DNA from: Pictodentalium vernedei
Taxonomy: Eukaryota > Mollusca > Scaphopoda > Dentaliida > Dentaliidae
Length of the DNA stretch: 64,000 nucleotides
Assembly: GCA_031216915.1 (NCBI GenBank)
Contig: CM062296.1
Location: 455,838,681 to 455,902,680, forward strand
Direction of reading: 5' to 3'
Below, in pieces: positions 10,452 to 20,099 of this stretch; within the stretch, counting starts at the first letter, position 1; each line of letters opens with the position of its first letter. Under the pieces are notes generated by a model. The model had not been told where the DNA came from. It searched no databases and saw only the letters and a program-made list of their open reading frames with translations. A program made the position numbers and the translations under genes.

Positions 10452-10600
10452 AGAGAGATTTTTTTATAGTATATAAAAAGGTAAAAATATTATTAAAAAA
10501 ATTTTAATCGAATAAAAACGAAAAATAAAAATAAGTGAAAAAATTCATTTTTAATAAACTGCGTTTGAAATATATTTTAAAACAAAAATCTCAAAACAAC

Positions 10601-11935
10601 ATGCCAGTCAATAAATTTGGTAGAAGTGATGACGAAAGTCAACCCAAAAAGAAGAGGAAGACGCTCGAAGTCGGTGATGGTTACGATGTTGCTAACTTGG
10701 ACAAACGTTACGTTCAGAGATACGAGGAACCTTTGAACATGAACGATAAGAAGCTCTACAATCTTCCCGAGCTGATAGATCTCGCAGATGCTCCGACTAA
10801 AAAATGCGTCCACAGGGGGAACGCAGATTTCGAACGAATCATGCTAGATAATTATGTGGATAAAGCCATGACCGACGATCTCGATCTGAAATCCAAACGT
10901 TTGGTGAAGGTCGCAAATCCCATAGATCTCACCTATGCCATGACCAAGAAATACGCAGACGACTCTCACGCGCGATTCAGCAAACATCTGAGAAATAGAT
11001 ACGTTCAGAAAACGATGCACTTGGAATTAAATGCTAATTCTAACAAGATAACGAACGTGGCCACTCCCACAAATCCTAAGGATGTGGCGACCAAACACTA
11101 CATAGATCTGGAACAGAGAAAGTCTGACAAACAAGAAATGAAATCGGATCTGAATGCGGGATTCAACAAGATATTGAATCTGTCAAAGGTCGACGACACG
11201 GATGCGGACTCAACAGCAGTCAACAAGGGCTACGTAGATTCTGGAGTGATACGATCACAAGAATACGTAGAATCGCAAGTGGACGATTTCTACCTGAACA
11301 AACAATCTGGCGGAACCATGGAGGGTTGTATCAACATGAACGGTGAGAATTTATTCGGACTCAATCACGATCCCGAATTCGATTCCAGCGCAGTCAGCAG
11401 GAAGTACGTGGATAACAACTCGGTCTGGAGAAAGGGCGACATCATGGAACGTAAACTAGACATGGGTGGACACGCGCTCACGAATCTACCGGATCCCGTA
11501 AACATGACGGATGCCTGGACCCTGATTTCGGTGGTGGAAAGAGTCAAATACGCTAGACAATTGATCACCGTGTGGGCTGAGGAGGCCAGCACATTAGAGG
11601 AGGGAAAAACCGAGTGGTCTTTGGGAAACGGAGGTAGCGGATCGAAACATGGTCAGGTGGGATATCCCATGCCGTTAGGAGGTGAAATCATTCGAATGAG
11701 TCTGGCTTCCTCGGATTTGAATAACAGAGTGGTCGTGGTGAATGGAGTAGAGAGCGATAAGAAATACAGTGTCGAAAAGACTGAGAATCAACACGCGAAT
11801 GTTAGCACGTTCGGCACGCCTCTCAAAGTAAACGCCGAAGACAGGATTAATTTCGTTATGAAAACCAATAATCCTGAAGCCGTCACTTCCGTGGTGAGTC
11901 TACTGATCGAACTAGATCCTTTGAACAAACAGTGA
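10601..11935 (+). CDS. Fibre-like protein with phage-tail-fibre-type repeats
   Basis: Intact 444-residue protein; ATG at 10,601 is preferred over an upstream start because MPVNKFG follows an AT-rich leader. Residues 15-20 (PKKKRK) look like a nuclear signal. Six degenerate repeats follow at about 45-70, 94-119, 141-168, 183-212, 244-271 and 286-312. Each has a hydrophobic-Asp-Met/Leu-Asn start, a central NL or NV, a Pro/Asp linker and a TKKYAD- or RKYVD-type end. This is the pattern of trimeric phage tail-fibre shafts. Residues about 320-444 form a Gly-rich globular end (WSLGNGGSG ... LLIEL). I infer a virion fibre for attachment. It ends just before a convergent hairpin. Confidence 0.7.
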   Translation: MPVNKFGRSDDESQPKKKRKTLEVGDGYDVANLDKRYVQRYEEPLNMNDKKLYNLPELIDLADAPTKKCVHRGNADFERIMLDNYVDKAMTDDLDLKSKRLVKVANPIDLTYAMTKKYADDSHARFSKHLRNRYVQKTMHLELNANSNKITNVATPTNPKDVATKHYIDLEQRKSDKQEMKSDLNAGFNKILNLSKVDDTDADSTAVNKGYVDSGVIRSQEYVESQVDDFYLNKQSGGTMEGCINMNGENLFGLNHDPEFDSSAVSRKYVDNNSVWRKGDIMERKLDMGGHALTNLPDPVNMTDAWTLISVVERVKYARQLITVWAEEASTLEEGKTEWSLGNGGSGSKHGQVGYPMPLGGEIIRMSLASSDLNNRVVVVNGVESDKKYSVEKTENQHANVSTFGTPLKVNAEDRINFVMKTNNPEAVTSVVSLLIELDPLNKQ

Positions 11936-11970
11936 ACGCGTGGAAATAATTAATTAAAAAAATAATGTGT

Positions 11971-12068
11971 GATTATTAAAAACAAAAAAAAGTAATGAGA
12001 TTTATAAAGATGTTCAATCTCTCTAGATCTCATTACTTTTATTTTTGTTTTTTTTGTTTTTAATAATT
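11971..12068. terminator. Hairpin between converging genes (copy 2)
   Basis: Arms around GTAATGAGAT (11,992-12,001) and ATCTCATTAC (about 12,027-12,036) extend outward through A/T runs to GATTATTAAAAACAAAA and its near complement, with small indels. The central loop TGTTCAA resembles the loop of the first hairpin. It separates the plus-strand fibre gene (stop 11,935) from the minus-strand capsid gene (end near 12,119). A further GTAATGAG-type complement occurs at about 12,069-12,080. Confidence 0.6.
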
Positions 12069-12118
12069 ACTCATTACTTTTTTTATTTTGTTTTAAATTT
12101 TTTTTTCACACACGTCTC

Positions 12119-13388
12119 TCATCGAATGATCGACATCTTATTTCCATCCAATTCGAATTGTAATTCTCTGTCCGACAGGACGAGTGTGAAGGCTTCTGTT
12201 TTTCTCGGCACGTTCCTATCGAATTGCATCTTGATCTGAATGTCTAAGACACTACTCTTGAGTATTCACTCTGTTTACTGACGTCAAATACGAACATGGG
12301 ATACATCGACTTGTATTCGCCGGGAGATATGTTAATGTTAGGGTTGCTCATCAATTCGTCTAGACCATGATACTTCTTTCTAAAATCAGCGGCGTTGCCA
12401 TACAGTCTGCAGAAATTGTTCTTGTCAAACGATGCATTGTAATCGATTGCTGGATATCTCGTGGCGTTCAGAAACACTTGCATGTTTCTCAAATGGCAGT
12501 GATCAAACAGCAGAGCATTCTTTTCCTGAGACCCCTCCCTAACGCAACCACGATGAAACACGGTCTCTCAGAAGCGGATTTCACCATCAATCTCCAATCG
12601 AAGTGATTCGTGGAGAGTGGAATGCTAGCCGTGTCGCACTGTCTCATTCTAAATCCCACGGGTAAGTTACTCTTGGATTGTATGATCTTGTAGAGGCGCG
12701 CTTTTTCCACGATCGAAGGCTCCACTTGCTGAACGAACCACGATATCTTGTGTAGAGTTAACTTACCTGCATCGGTCCCAGGGAGTCTCACTATTGCGTC
12801 ATCGTTTCCTTTTCGAATCAATGTCAGATTGTATTTGAATCCGTACATGATCTTGTTGTAATCGTCCACGAATCCGAAGATGTGTTTCAAAGGTATCCTG
12901 AACGAAAACGTTCCTTTAGGTCTGGATGTCTTGACGACGTAGTCGAATATCGCGGCGGCGCCGGCGTTAGCAGGGCCGACGGTGTCTTTCACCCACAACT
13001 GATTAAGTCCTCTGGATTTCGAAAAATCATCAGGATACGTCAAGAGTCCGAACATCGTGGCGGCCAGACCGGGATGAAACACAGATTCTATCTCTTGTCT
13101 GGATAGCATGTATTTTATATTACTGAATAGATGCATGATGCCATTATTGGCTAGAGTAACCGTGTCGTCGTTGGCATAGTCGCTCCCATCTTCCTTGGTG
13201 AGACGTCCCTGCATCACTATGTAACTCTCGCTAGGATGTACGAACAGATCTTGAGTTTCGATGTTGATTCTTATCTCTCCCGCATTGTTCAAACTCGTTC
13301 CAGTTACCGGTTCGTATTCGTGAACCTCATATTCTTGAATACTTTCATCTTTCACTATGCTTTGTGCTATATCTAGTATATTTGCCAT
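12119..13388 (-). pseudogene. Double-jelly-roll major capsid protein (E1), frameshifted
   Basis: The main frame (13,388 to 12,489) begins MANILDIAQSIVKD. It continues with IETQDLFVHPSESYI, a NNGIMHLFSNIKYMLSRQEI segment and FRIPLKHIFGFVDDY, all typical of one lineage of Polinton/adintovirus capsid proteins. The reading then moves to a second frame (about 12,550-12,244; LLFDHCHLRNMQVFLN) and a third (about 12,245-12,119), so there are two frameshifts. Length without breaks would be about 420 residues. A TATA-like promoter lies about 95 bp upstream. The first 17 codons are duplicated at 13,776. The fold is assigned from family resemblance, not from structure. Confidence 0.82.
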
Positions 13389-13475
13389 TTTTGAAGGGTT
13401 TTTGTTTTTTGTTTATTAATTAGCTTGCTTTTTTTATCTAAAAATAGTTTTAATTATTTTTTTTATTATTATTTT

Positions 13476-13493
13476 TCTCTCCTATATATATAT
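13476..13493 (-). promoter_or_regulatory. TATA-like promoter motif for the capsid gene
   Basis: On the minus strand the motif reads TATATATATAGGAGAG about 95 bp upstream of the capsid ATG. The same motif is found in the duplicated unit at 13,861-13,878 and upstream of the Cys/His gene at 15,305-15,323. Confidence 0.5.
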
Positions 13494-13548
13494 GTGTAAA
13501 CAAGAAAATGTTAAAGAGAGTAAAATAAAAAAAATTGTGTTTTCTTTA

Positions 13549-13776
13549 TCAAAACTTCGTCTTCTGTAATTGTTGTTCGTAAAACTTTCCGATGATCTCT
13601 TCTCCATCCAAAGCTTCGATTTCGTAAGTCACCGGATCGGTGTGAAATATTTTGATTATCACGAAGATTTCCGAGGTCCATCGAGGAGTATAACCCTTTT
13701 CGAAGTGCTTCTTATAAGCGTAGATTATACTTTCATCTTTCACTATGCTTTGTGCTATATCTAGTATATTTGCCAC
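13549..13776 (-). other. Chimeric frame: capsid N-terminus joined to integrase C-terminus
   Basis: A 75-codon frame made by the tandem duplication. Its first 17 codons are those of the E1 capsid gene, and the other 58 are the C-terminal end of the integrase (FEKGYTPRWTSEIFVIIKIF ... QQLQKTKF). It keeps a full copy of the capsid promoter upstream at 13,861-13,878. It is a by-product of duplication and probably has no function. Confidence 0.8.
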
Positions 13777-13860
13777 TTTTAAAGGGTTTTTGTTTTTTGT
13801 TTATTAATTAGCTTGCTTTTTTGTCTAAAAATACTTTTAATTATTTTTTATTATTATTTT

Positions 13861-13878
13861 TCTCTCCTATATATATAT
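13861..13878 (-). promoter_or_regulatory. Duplicated copy of the capsid TATA-like promoter
   Basis: Identical TATATATATAGGAGAG motif in the second unit of the 385-bp duplication. It sits about 90 bp upstream of the chimeric frame starting at 13,776. Confidence 0.45.
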
Positions 13879-13932
13879 GTGTAAACAAGAAAATGTTAAA
13901 GAGAGTAAATAAAAAAAAAATTCTTCTCTTTA

Positions 13933-14655
13933 TCAAAACTTTGTCTTCTGTAATTGTTGTTCGTAAAACTTTCCGATGATCTCTTCTCCATCCAAAGCTT
14001 CGATTTCGTAAGTCACCGGATCAGTGTGAAATATTTTGATTATCACGAAGATTTCCGAGGTCCATCGAGGAGTATAACCCTTTTCGAAGTGCTTCTTATA
14101 AGCGTAGATTCTCACTCGATCACCGACCGCAAATTTCGGCGTTCTAGACTTCTTCCTGATCTTAGATCTCTCAGGATATAGATTCGCGTAGACCCGTTTT
14201 TCGTTTCGAGGATCGCTAGCTTCCACGGGAGTCATCTTGATCGATCTGTGTCACGTGTTGTTGTAATCTTTGACCAGACCGTTCAGAGCGTATATGTATC
14301 TCTTGGTCAAATTCGCCGTGAAGTATCTGTGCATCTTTTCCTTCATCGTTCGATTCCAACGTTCTACCACGCTGGCTTTCTTTTCGTTTTCGATCGAGTA
14401 GAGGTTGACTAATCGATGAATGTGTTCGTTGTAGAATTCCTTCCCCTTATCCACCCACAATTTATTCGGTTTTCGAGAAGACAAGTCGAACACGCTCTTC
14501 AGAGCCTCGGCGATGCAAGGTCCCGATTTATTCTTCAAAGCTCTGATCCAACCGTATTTGGAAAACACGTCGATGACCGTCAATAGGTATTTGACACCCT
14601 CGTTCCACCTCGAAAACGATCTCATGTCTTGGTGTCGGGATGTCCGGCATAGCAT
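13933..14655 (-). pseudogene. Retroviral-type (RVE) integrase of E1, truncated and interrupted
   Basis: The integrase inserts Polinton DNA into the host genome. The visible core has LLTVIDVFSKYGWI, then LWVDKGKEFYN (second catalytic Asp region) and ASVVERWNRTMK (Glu). An in-frame TGA at 14,251-14,253 separates it from the C-terminal part (TPVEAS ... KFAVGDRVRI ... GYTPRWTSEIF), which looks like the SH3/chromo-like DNA-binding tail seen in this family. The usual upstream block with the first catalytic Asp is not visible in frame before residue 11, so the N-terminus is lost or shifted. The frame after the stop is unchanged. The final 58 codons are duplicated at 13,549. Confidence 0.85.
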
Positions 14656-14765
14656 AGATCATGATCATACCGTTCTTCTAGCGACGGTGCCGTTGACAAA
14701 ACACCGTTCGGCTTCTCATCCTCGTCGTTATCTAACGTCGGATACAATTTATTCCTGGTTCTCAT
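14622..14765 (-). pseudogene. Short frame upstream of the integrase core, possible N-terminal remnant
   Basis: A 47-codon frame from ATG at 14,765 (MRTRNKLYPTLDNDEDEKPN ...), acidic in its first half. It ends by overlapping the integrase core in another frame. It could be the remaining N-terminus of the integrase gene after an internal deletion, or a separate small gene. I recognise no domain. Confidence 0.35.
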
Positions 14766-14859
14766 TTTTGTGTTTTTTTCTTTCTAATATTAGATAAAAA
14801 ATTTAGGTGTGTATTTATTTTTATTTCTATTCTCCCTTATTTTATATCAACGAGAAAAC

Positions 14860-15234
14860 TTAGACGTATGCTTCATTGAACAATAATTTCATGATGCATC
14901 CCTTGTCTTCTAAAGTCAGACTTCTACGCGCCAATTTCAGGTCTTCCAAAACTGTGGGCTTGTCTCGATCCTTACAAAAGAGTAATCTCTTCCAAAATGC
15001 GATCACTTCGTCGATTTGAATGCGTTCGAATGCCGGTTCGAAATACTTGACGACCATATCTTCCCTTTCCATCGTCAGACACGAATGATTCTCATGATCG
15101 AGGTCTAGGTGATCCCGACATCCGACGCATCGTTCTAACAAGAGGCGACCTAGTTGTTCATTCACACAGAATGCGTAGGCTCTCATCAACATTTTTAAAA
15201 GAAACCTTGCTCTAATAGTCTGGGAAGCGTTCAT
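14860..15234 (-). CDS. Small Cys/His protein of Polinton-like elements
   Basis: Intact 124-residue frame at the end of the minus-strand block. The centre has RCVGC, followed 14 residues later by HENHSC, a plausible zinc-binding site. The N-terminal half is helical (RARFLLKMLMRAYAF) and the C-terminal half charged. Similar small Cys/His proteins recur in related elements; their role is unknown to me. The promoter-like TATATATATAGGAGAG lies about 75-90 bp upstream. Confidence 0.6.
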   Translation of the reverse strand: MNASQTIRARFLLKMLMRAYAFCVNEQLGRLLLERCVGCRDHLDLDHENHSCLTMEREDMVVKYFEPAFERIQIDEVIAFWKRLLFCKDRDKPTVLEDLKLARRSLTLEDKGCIMKLLFNEAYV

Positions 15235-15304
15235 GATTTACATATTTTTTATTATCTATTCGATTTGATATATTTATTTTTTTAAATAACTTTTTTTTTT
15301 TTTT

Positions 15305-15323
15305 CTCTCTCCTATATATATAT
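15305..15323 (-). promoter_or_regulatory. TATA-like promoter motif of the Cys/His gene
   Basis: Minus-strand TATATATATAGGAGAGAG, matching the capsid promoter motif at 13,476-13,493. It is followed by an A/T-rich leader up to the ATG at 15,234. Confidence 0.45.
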
Positions 15324-15549
15324 CAATCACTTTTTTATTTCCTCTCCTCAAAACCGATTCTATCACGATTTCGTCTTTCACAAAACTCAAGAGATGAATC
15401 AGCAAATCGTTTTTTCACCGATCAAATCGCACCCTATACCGTCCCAAACACGATCGGGAACGTGGCAGTGGTTTGCGGGTTCGGTATCACCTTTTTTCCA
15501 TGTACCGTACTGATCGATTTTCCTGATCTAGAATCCGCAAATGGGTTTC

Positions 15550-15985
15550 CCCGATCGGATCGCACTTTAACCGTTCAAATACCCGTTGGTGAACGTATAC
15601 CTACTTAGGTGATACAGAATCCGTAAACCACTTTTTGATGCTGATACAGAATCCGCAAAACGTTTTTTGCCGCGTTCACCAACGATGGATCGATGGTCTA
15701 ATCTGCAATGGGAATGTAGAGAACAAATTTTTAATTATATTTTCTTAAAATTTCGTACATTTCTTTCACTCTTGAGCGACGTGTCGAATGTACGCATTCG
15801 CCAACGGGTATTTGAACGTTAAAAGTGCGATCTGAGAGTCTCAAAACCAATGGCGGATTCTGTATCACCATGAAAAATGACATTTTTTGCACTTGTACAC
15901 GATTTTAACACTGAATCCTATGCGGTGTACATTCATGTACCGTGTACAAGTGCAAATCGTGTACAAGTGATACGGAATCCGCCTT
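15550..15985. repeat. Inverted-repeat region next to the right side of E1
   Basis: Arms at about 15,557-15,595 and 15,795-15,835 are inverted copies sharing GTTCAAATACCCGTTGG and its complement, plus GATCGCACTTTAA. Repeated phrases of the type GATACAGAATCCGC occur between and outside the arms. A second pair, at about 15,882-15,900 and 15,940-15,955, is TTGCACTTGTACACG and its complement. It may be a foldback element or part of the E1 right end. No coding content is visible. Confidence 0.5.
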
Positions 15986-15989
15986 TTAC

Positions 15990-17135
<1,146 letters not shown>

Positions 17136-17141
17136 AATTAC

Positions 17142-17742
17142 AGGGGCGGCGGATCGATTTTCAAAGTGTGTGTGTGGAGGGGGGGGCTGGATCGGTCGAT
17201 GGATGGTCGTCGGTATGAAAAATTTAAATTCCAGGGTCCCAATATCCCCATTTCCACGCATCTGAGTGGATATTTTGAGATTTTTCAGGAGATGTATTTG
17301 AAAGATTTCACACCTTGAGAGCCGTTAAAAAACGTCGGTAAAGCATACAGGTGAGGTCTATTTATCAGCTTTGGTCGTAACGACCAAAGCTGATAAATAG
17401 ACCTCACCTGTATGCTTTACTAGACGTTTACAGCAATTATACTGTCTGTGGATTATCTTGTCTGGGGTGGATTTGGTATTTATATGTCTGTAGGATTACG
17501 ATCTATTTCAGTTAACCTATTTTTTAACAGACTGTATACATTTTAGCGTTTGCTGCCACTTACTGCAAAAAAGGATCCGAAGTCCATCGAAACTGAACCA
17601 GTACGAGAGAAACATAGAACATAGCTGGCGAAAATATGGGGGAGGCTCTGGATCCGCCCCTTGTTTCACCAGCCATTAATTGGTTCTGTTAAAATATATG
17701 CATACAAAAAAACATGGCCCGGCAAAAAAAGTGGTGGGTCTG

Positions 17743-17777
<35 letters not shown>

Positions 17778-17790
17778 TCCGCCGCCCGTG
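17142..17790. mobile_element. 0.65-kb non-autonomous DNA transposon (MITE A), copy 1
   Basis: It starts AGGGGCGGCGGA and ends with the near complement TTCCGCCGCCC, flanked by AATTAC on both sides (17,136-17,141 and 17,791-17,796). A second copy with its own flanking duplication lies at 39,620-40,245. No protein is encoded. The centre holds a perfect 41-bp-arm palindrome. A poly-C run lies just inside the right end. Confidence 0.8.
17338..17420. repeat. Perfect palindrome, 41-bp arms and 1-base spacer
   Basis: Left arm 17,338-17,378 and right arm 17,380-17,420 are exact reverse complements around a single A. The arms start GTAAAGCATACAGG and meet at GGTCGT-A-ACGACC. It sits inside MITE A copy 1. 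The corresponding site in copy 2 (about 39,805-39,890) has several mismatches. Confidence 0.9.
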
Positions 17791-18099
17791 AATTACTAAT
17801 CATGTAGTCGTAAGGAATTATTAGAATAATAGTCACTTCATGTTTTTCTTTTATTGATACCTATGCAAATACCCGGAGCTGCACGGAAAGTCGGACCGGT
17901 ATTATTACAGATGGTGTAAGGCCGCAATATGTTTAGAAAAGGACTGATCAGTTTAAACAAGGTCCTAATCCTCAGCAAGGTGTGATCAGAGACGTTATGT
18001 ACTAGATGGTTTTGAAAATCGCAAAGCGAATTTCCGGAATTTCCGGAAATAATTCAGCCAAGCAAGGCCGACGCTATTTTGGCGGTCAAGTTTTGATAT

Positions 18100-18960
18100 G
18101 TATTAAGAGTATATTCCCAAAATGTTTTGGCTCAAAATGAGGTTGAAACTAAAAGGTCAAGAAAAAAACTAAAATTGGCATCGCTGGCATCGGGAGTCGA
18201 CATTTTAATTCCCAAAATAGAGATGCATAATTTCATATGACCATGAAACAGTGGGTGAAGTTTCATACCCGTGTAGTTTATAGATTCAGAGCTACCCGGA
18301 AAACAAAAGTGGCGTTTTTTTATTGACATATGACAAAATAGCCTCAATTTTGAAGTGACGCAAAAACGTCAAATGACAATAAATCGAAAAAATAAAAAAA
18401 AAACCAGCTTTCTCCGAAAGTTTTGAGCTCTGAAATTTAAAAACAAGTCCGACGCATTTGAATTTTTGACCCTGTAATAACAGAGTTCGGCCATAACGGT
18501 TGGGAATTTCCTACGAAGCCACCACAATTTTAGATATGTTTTGTGCAAATTCAAAAGGCCGAGGCCCAAAATTAGATTGGAAGTAAAAGGTCCAGAGAAA
18601 CAAGTAAGATTGGCATCACCCGTATCGGTGTGTGCAGTTTCATAGGTGTGTAATTTATGAATACGGAGATAATATAATTACCACAGTATGATCCTGTCAC
18701 CCCCACCTCCTGACGTCATCTCAGAGTTCGGCAATAACAGCTGGGAATTTCCTTGGACGGCACCACATTTTTAGATATATATATTTTGTGAACATTATAT
18801 TCCAAAATTCTGAAAAGCTGAGGCGCAAAATAAGGTTGATTCTGAGAGATCTAGAAAATTGCATAAAATTGGTATCGCTATTGACCATCATAGATTGACC
18901 CCCTGTGTGGATTTTGTTTTCCTTTTGCATATTTTGGTTAGTTATACTGCATTTAATCCC
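18100..18960. repeat. Diverged direct repeats, period about 240 bp
   Basis: Segments beginning CAGAGTTCGG at 18,481 and 18,721 align over about 110 bp, each followed by TAGATAT and a GAGGC-CAAAAT segment. Related pieces occur from about 18,107. No gene is supported. A poly-C and (CA)n tract follows at 19,026-19,056. Confidence 0.55.
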
Positions 18961-19572
18961 ATTAGACACACTTAAATAATCAAAATACGTGGGTCGTGGA
19001 CATTGATCTCGGCTCATCTATCGCCACCCCCCCCCCCCCCCCCCACACACACACACCTATTTCACGACTGCTATCTTGTATTTGGCTTCCTAGCGTACTC
19101 CCCCAATGCGTATTTTCCCAAAACTTTCACAACAGGTACCCTTTCGATTTTATTCAGCAGACACGAATTATGACAAAAATACCATCAAACCTTGGTTTAG
19201 GTTTGATGACATCTTGAATTTGGCGCCTATGGGAGTTTCCCTATACTTTCCTCAGCACCTTCGAATTATCCAAGAAACACCTTCAAACACCGAGTCATAA
19301 AAATGGTCAAAGAACTTTCTATTTTTTTCCTACTAGGAGAATTTCAGAGGAAGAAAAATAAAAAAAAGTAAATTAAAATGATTATTTTAAATATTATCAG
19401 CATGAGATAGATGACAATTAGTTGAACGAATCTTATTTCTATGTGTGTACTTATTTTAACTGGATCAGTGCTAGAAGCCACTATCAGGGCTTTCAAACAA
19501 ATTATGGTAGCCAACATTTTCCTTGCTCATGTTTCATATTCAGGCAAACGTAAATAATATTTTGTTTATATA

Positions 19573-19642
19573 AATTTGTTTTATCATAAATTATTGAAGA
19601 GTGCCCGTGGGCACTCTTCAATAATTTGCAATAAAACAAATT
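19573..19642. repeat. Hairpin with 34-bp arms
   Basis: Left arm 19,573-19,606 and right arm 19,609-19,642 pair with two or three mismatches around a GT loop. The inner 19 bp (AAATTATTGAAGAGTGCCC) are perfect. It lies in otherwise unannotated DNA (19,060-20,100), where no gene is supported. Confidence 0.75.
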
Positions 19643-20099
19643 TTGATGAACATATTCAGACCACCAAAAATAATGTTGCCCTCAGCCAGTTAACGCGGCC
19701 TACTCATCGGCGATTGTCATTGCAATTCCTTCTTTCATTTATTTTGACAATATAAACTCACATTGTTGACCTCAAACTGCAGCATTAGAATTGAATGTTT
19801 GTTAAGTGTTGACCTTTTACAACAAATATATTAAATGTACGTTATTGCAGTAATGTTATCACAATGCGGAGGGAGAATTTCGGTCGTAGCAATATAGAAT
19901 CTTTTCTAACGAAAAAGAAATGTCAGAACACTGATTCTGAGATATTATTAGTCTGTGTGAAACAAACAGACTATTGGTTTGTAGGGTTTCTTCTTCTTCC
20001 TCTTTTCTTCTTCTTCTTCTTCTTGCTTCTATGCTCTTCAATTGTCAGCACAATAACTCGAAAACGAATTGCCTTATCTCGCCGATTTTGGCGTAATGT

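Larger units (their letters stand above)
13339..14110. repeat. Recent tandem duplication of about 385 bp
   Basis: Unit 1 (13,339-13,726) and unit 2 (13,727-14,110) are nearly identical. Each contains the first 17 codons of the capsid gene, its upstream promoter, the AT-rich spacer and the last 58 codons of the integrase gene. Offsets shrink from 388 to 384 bp through small poly-A/T indels, so the event is recent relative to the frameshifts elsewhere. Confidence 0.9.
305..15350. mobile_element. Polinton/Maverick-like element E1 (decayed, ends not resolved)
   Basis: A gene cluster of about 15 kb holds the core set known for Polintons and adintoviruses: packaging ATPase, penton-like and major capsid proteins, adenain-type protease, protein-primed PolB and retroviral-type integrase. 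It also carries several element-specific small genes. Genes sit in co-directional blocks that converge on two related hairpins. The left limit is set by a SINE at 304; the right limit is taken just beyond the promoter of the last minus-strand gene. No terminal inverted repeats or target duplication were recognised. Most core genes carry frameshifts or in-frame stops, so the copy is not functional as a unit. Confidence 0.85.

Noticed and set aside
17747-17775. Poly-C tracts here and at about 16,199, 19,027, 20,795, 36,828, 40,206, 42,768 and 55,038 as functional signals
   Set aside because: They are frequent, vary in length between repeat copies and look like microsatellite expansion or sequencing-prone tracts.
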